A stretch of 20,664 nt of DNA, from NCBI GenBank assembly GCA_027596195.1, contig JADGJG010000416.1:1-20664 (forward strand), read 5' to 3'. Position 1 is the stretch's first letter, and each line of letters opens with the position of its first letter. The notes below the pieces were generated by a model. The model was not told the origin of the DNA, made no database searches, and was given only the letters and a program-made list of their open reading frames with translations. The translations under genes and the position numbers were made by a program. Below, one piece after another: positions 18,213 to 20,664 of this stretch. The DNA is from Podochytrium sp. JEL0797. Taxonomy: Eukaryota; Chytridiomycota; Chytridiomycetes; Chytridiales; Chytriomycetaceae.

Positions 18213-19594
18213 ATGTCCGAAACCGCCGTCGCGTCTGGGCTCCCTGCGGCAACACCGCGCAGCGACACTCTCGACGTGGCGCCCTCTGACGTGCTGCTGA
18301 CACTCGCGCTGTACTTGGACGGCGTGTTGCCCGATCCGCCTGCCAGGCCTGCCACACCTGCCCCATCGCCTGGCCTGTCTGGCTTGCCTGGCTTGCCTGC
18401 CACACCTGGCCCGCAGGCTAGCCACGTGCCCTGCCCACCCCCCCGCACCGCCACACGCAAACCAAAGGCTCCTAAAGCACGCACGACCCCCTCGCGTCCC
18501 TCAAGACCGCGCTCGGCGTTCACGCTCTTCCGCGAGGCGAACCGCAAGGACCCCGACTGTCTCGCAATGTGGAACAACGCGACCGACGAGGAAAAGAAGG
18601 TTTGTATTTATTCACGCGTTAATTTGGATGATGCTTAATTGAGTTCTTATTCGATTCCACCAACACACAGCCCTTTCTCGACCGCCACGCCGCTTTGAGG
18701 AGAGCGTACAAGAAGCGCGTCGAAGCATTCGAGATGAGACTCGCCGAGCTCAATCCAACTGAAAAAATCAAGAAGGCGAAGTCGGCCGATTCGGACACCT
18801 CGGACACCCCAAGCAACACCCCCACTTCCCACGAGGTCACCGTTTGGAAGCCGCCAGCGCTCGAGGAGTCTCCACCCATGTGCCTCAACCAAGGAGCGTC
18901 GCTCGGCGCTGATGTCGATGGCGTTATTTCCACCCAAAATGCGCAACAGCCCAACCAGCAACTTGGCTTCCTTGATACCCAACTCGTCAACAATTTCAAC
19001 CCCCTCCACTCCCCTTTCTTCCAGAATACAGTCCTGGTCCCTGTCTCAACGCCCCACTTCGCCACGCCGGCCTCGAATCCCTGGCAACAATTCGTCATGA
19101 ATCAGTCTCCCTCGCCATTCCACGCATTCCCTCAAACACCATTCGCTTCAATGCAACAGAGACAGTTTCCATCTTCATTCACAACACACTTTCCAGCGAC
19201 AAACGCATTCTTCCCCCATCACGCAGCCCAGTTCATGCAAGCATCCCCGCTCCCCATGCACAACACAATCGCGCCCTTCCAAATCATGGCCCAACAGCAG
19301 CCTCCAATGCAACAGCACCCTCTTCTCATGCCACAATCGTTCATCAACTTTTCTCCAGCCACCACCAATAGCAACAACGGCTTCAACCCCACCCTTCAAT
19401 ATTCGGTCAACCATGCTTCTGCTTCTTCTGCTGCGTTTGTTCCATCATTCACTGCCAACCAAGCGTTTCAAGCGTCGAATCGGAACGACTCTGTGGTGCC
19501 AACGACCACGTTTGGATTCGACACGATTGCCAGCTTCAAGAAGGAAGGAGGATGTCAAGAGTTTGATTCGTTTGTCGAGCTTCTGAACCAGTGA
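18213..19594 (+). CDS. HMG-box DNA-binding protein, 436 aa, two exons
   Basis: Exon 1 (18213-18599) and exon 2 (18671-19594) join in phase 0 (donor GTTTGT, acceptor ACACAG), and the join restores an HMG box at about residues 97-155. Its first half reads RPRSAFTLFREANRKDPDCL, then MWNNATDEEKK; the second half is PFLDRHAALRRAYKKRVEAF. These match helices 1-3, with the Pro-Arg-x-Ala-Phe start, the central Trp120 and the basic third helix. Upstream is a Pro/Gly/Leu repeat (PGLSGLPGLPATPGP) and a basic AT-hook-like run (TRKPKAPKARTTP). The C-terminal half is Gln/Pro/Asn/Ser/Phe-rich, typical of an activation domain. Nearby in-frame ATGs at 18180 and 18201 are possible starts; 18213 was chosen for its ACAAACATG context. 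A mating-type (MATA_HMG) or Sox-like subgroup cannot be fixed here. Confidence 0.82.
18341..18420. repeat. Degenerate CCTG/GCCTG coding repeats upstream of the HMG box
   Basis: Short GC-rich units of the kind CCTGGC, CCTGCC and GGCTTGCCT recur across about 80 bp, encoding the Pro-Gly-Leu-rich linker (PGLSGLPGLPATPG). It is a candidate for length variation between strains. Confidence 0.5.
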
Positions 19595-19779
19595 TGGGAG
19601 GAAGGGGGTCAAGAGTTGTGCGTGTGAAGTGATTTATTTTTCCGTGTTTCCATTTTAGCTTCTAAAATATGAAAAATTAGTACTTATGTCATTCGATCTC
19701 AGCGTCAACTCACAAAATAAACGAGTGAATCCGCAGGGGGAACAGTCAAATACTCCGGAACCATCCCCATAAAATCGCC

Positions 19780-20348
19780 TCATTTGGTTCGAATCCGAAT
19801 CTTGATGGCGCTGTTCTTTCTAACCTTCGCGGTATCATCCTTTTCCTGAACACGCGAAGGACTTCAGCAGCGTGCCAAAGAAGAAAAAACAGCACCAAAG
19901 CAATGAACCAACAAACCTCATCGTTTTCCTCAATCACATCGTCAATCAGGTCCACCGTCGTAGTCTCAACATTCACATCCACCTTGTCGGACCCACCCAT
20001 CGCTTCCTCAACCTCCAACGCAACAGTGATGGCTTTCGAAATCATGGCGCCGAGGCCTTGGATCAAGACAGCCTTTCCAGCACTGAAAGGAGACTCGCCG
20101 TGTTAGAACATTGGGGTGACAGCGAAAGCGGCTGGGGGTTATTTTTACGTCGGGTTCTTGAGCAAAGCGATGCACCGCAACACGAGCGCCCTGCTGCTGG
20201 AGTCTCGGGCCACAAAGACGTCCGACGGGAGGGTGGCTGCACGCAACGGAGCGCGTTTTGAGATGCGACCCGTTTTGGTCGTTTTGATTGGTGTGGCGGC
20301 GAGTGGTGTGGTTAAGGGGGTACGCGAGGAGCGAGTTGCAGGCGCCAT
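19780..20348 (-). CDS. POP7: Ribonuclease P/MRP protein subunit POP7 (Rpp20), 143 aa, three exons
   Basis: An Alba-fold subunit that, with its Rpp25/Pop6 partner, binds the P3 stem of RNase P and RNase MRP RNA in tRNA and rRNA processing. Exons are 20348-20149, 20082-19917 and 19845-19780. The Alba core starts with DVFVARDSSSRALVLRCIAL and the join gives NPTAGKAVLIQGLGAMISKA, matching the RNA-binding IxGLGxxIxxA loop. It continues with VNVETTTVDLIDDVIEENDE (compare the family TSTVELVDD pattern) and ends VRKNSAIKIRIRTK, the conserved NSAIxIxI C-terminal strand that only the third exon supplies. The N-terminal ~40 residues are Thr/Pro/Arg-rich and basic, as in other fungi. Length is close to human RPP20 (140 aa). 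It is likely nuclear/nucleolar. Confidence 0.9.
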
Positions 20349-20462
20349 TTTTTGTCGAACAAAAACAAAAAACAAAAACTCCGCGCCGAGCTTCCCTTCT
20401 TTCCCCCCCTCCATTTAAAACAACCTTTATTTTTCTATTCATCCAAAAAACGATACCCGGCC

Positions 20463-20664
20463 TCACACAAAATCGCCATCGCGCGCGTCACTTCGGTACA
20501 AACTCGACACTTTTGTGTACTTGACGCCGTCACCGACGGGACCCCGTGTTTTGGGAACCAACAGGCCAAGCCATCCACGCAACGAGGTTGTGCGAATGTT
20601 GAAGTGGATTCGGAGGTTTCGGTATGTACCCACGTCGTACTGTTGGTTGAAAGAGTCAGTGGGA
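20463..20664 (-). CDS. C-terminal exon of a gene continuing past the right edge, unrecognised
   Basis: Reading from the right edge on the minus strand, one frame is open to a TGA at 20463-20465. It contains YDVGTYRNLRIHFNIRTTSL, then RGWLGLLVPKTRGPVGDGVK and YRSDARDGDFV at the end. The composition is balanced and protein-like; the other two frames break up with stops or look poor. An acceptor-like CAACCAACAG with a CTGAC branch-like sequence just upstream would start the exon at 20639, in the same frame. I cannot place it in a family. The 114-bp spacer to POP7 (20349-20462) holds the POP7 promoter. Confidence 0.5.
   Translation of the reverse strand, partial: PTDSFNQQYDVGTYRNLRIHFNIRTTSLRGWLGLLVPKTRGPVGDGVKYTKVSSLYRSDARDGDFV

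Noticed and set aside
19786..19796. GGTTCGAATCC, identical to a tRNA T-arm consensus
   Set aside because: The flanking bases can form a short stem, but there is no matching D-arm, anticodon arm or 5' acceptor strand in the 80 bp before it. The same bases encode the conserved C-terminal strand of POP7 on the other strand.

Overview
The window looks like nuclear DNA from a compact fungal genome. Coding genes sit 70-350 bp apart on both strands, and most are split by short introns of about 46-200 bp with GT...AG ends. There are no bacterial-type operons. The gene set (V-ATPase proteolipid, membrane-anchored GH18 chitinase, Ecl1-like zinc finger, Fus1-like SH3 membrane proteins, TMEM120 homologue) would fit an early-diverging fungus. 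A zoosporic chytrid is my best guess from the style of the proteins, not a proof.

Layout, left to right. 1-634 (-) is the 5' part of a V-ATPase c/c' subunit gene that runs off the left edge. 900-1898 (-) is an intronless Cof-type HAD phosphatase. 2207-3983 (+) is a five-exon type II membrane GH18 chitinase. 4121-5129 (-) is a five-exon, tail-anchored NAD(P)-binding-like protein whose glycine motif is lost. 5211-5886 (-) is a probable small gene that I could not model cleanly. 6066-7992 (+) encodes a Ser-rich, largely disordered protein. 8125-9127 and 9231-10376 (+) are two tandem paralogues, each with one membrane segment and a C-terminal SH3 domain. 10449-12332 (-) is a TMEM120 homologue. 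12476-13103 (-) is an Ecl1-like zinc-binding protein. 13444-14203 (-) is a small protein that looks mitochondrial. 14318-15837 (-) is a patatin-like lipase. 16001-18004 (-) is a large type II membrane protein with two glycosyltransferase-like domains. 18213-19594 (+) is an HMG-box protein. 19780-20348 (-) is the RNase P/MRP subunit POP7/Rpp20. 20463-20664 (-) is the last exon of a gene that enters from the right.

These genes do not form an evident pathway; they look like ordinary neighbours. The only clear local relationship is the tandem SH3 pair. All exon models were built by hand from splice signals and reading-frame continuity; for the recognised families the joins also restore family motifs. 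The most notable points are the glycosyltransferase-like protein lacking a canonical DxD in both domains, the pseudo-Rossmann tail-anchored protein, the Fus1-like SH3 pair, and the unresolved small gene with a hexamer repeat at 5211-5886. I found no mobile element, CRISPR array, rRNA or tRNA.
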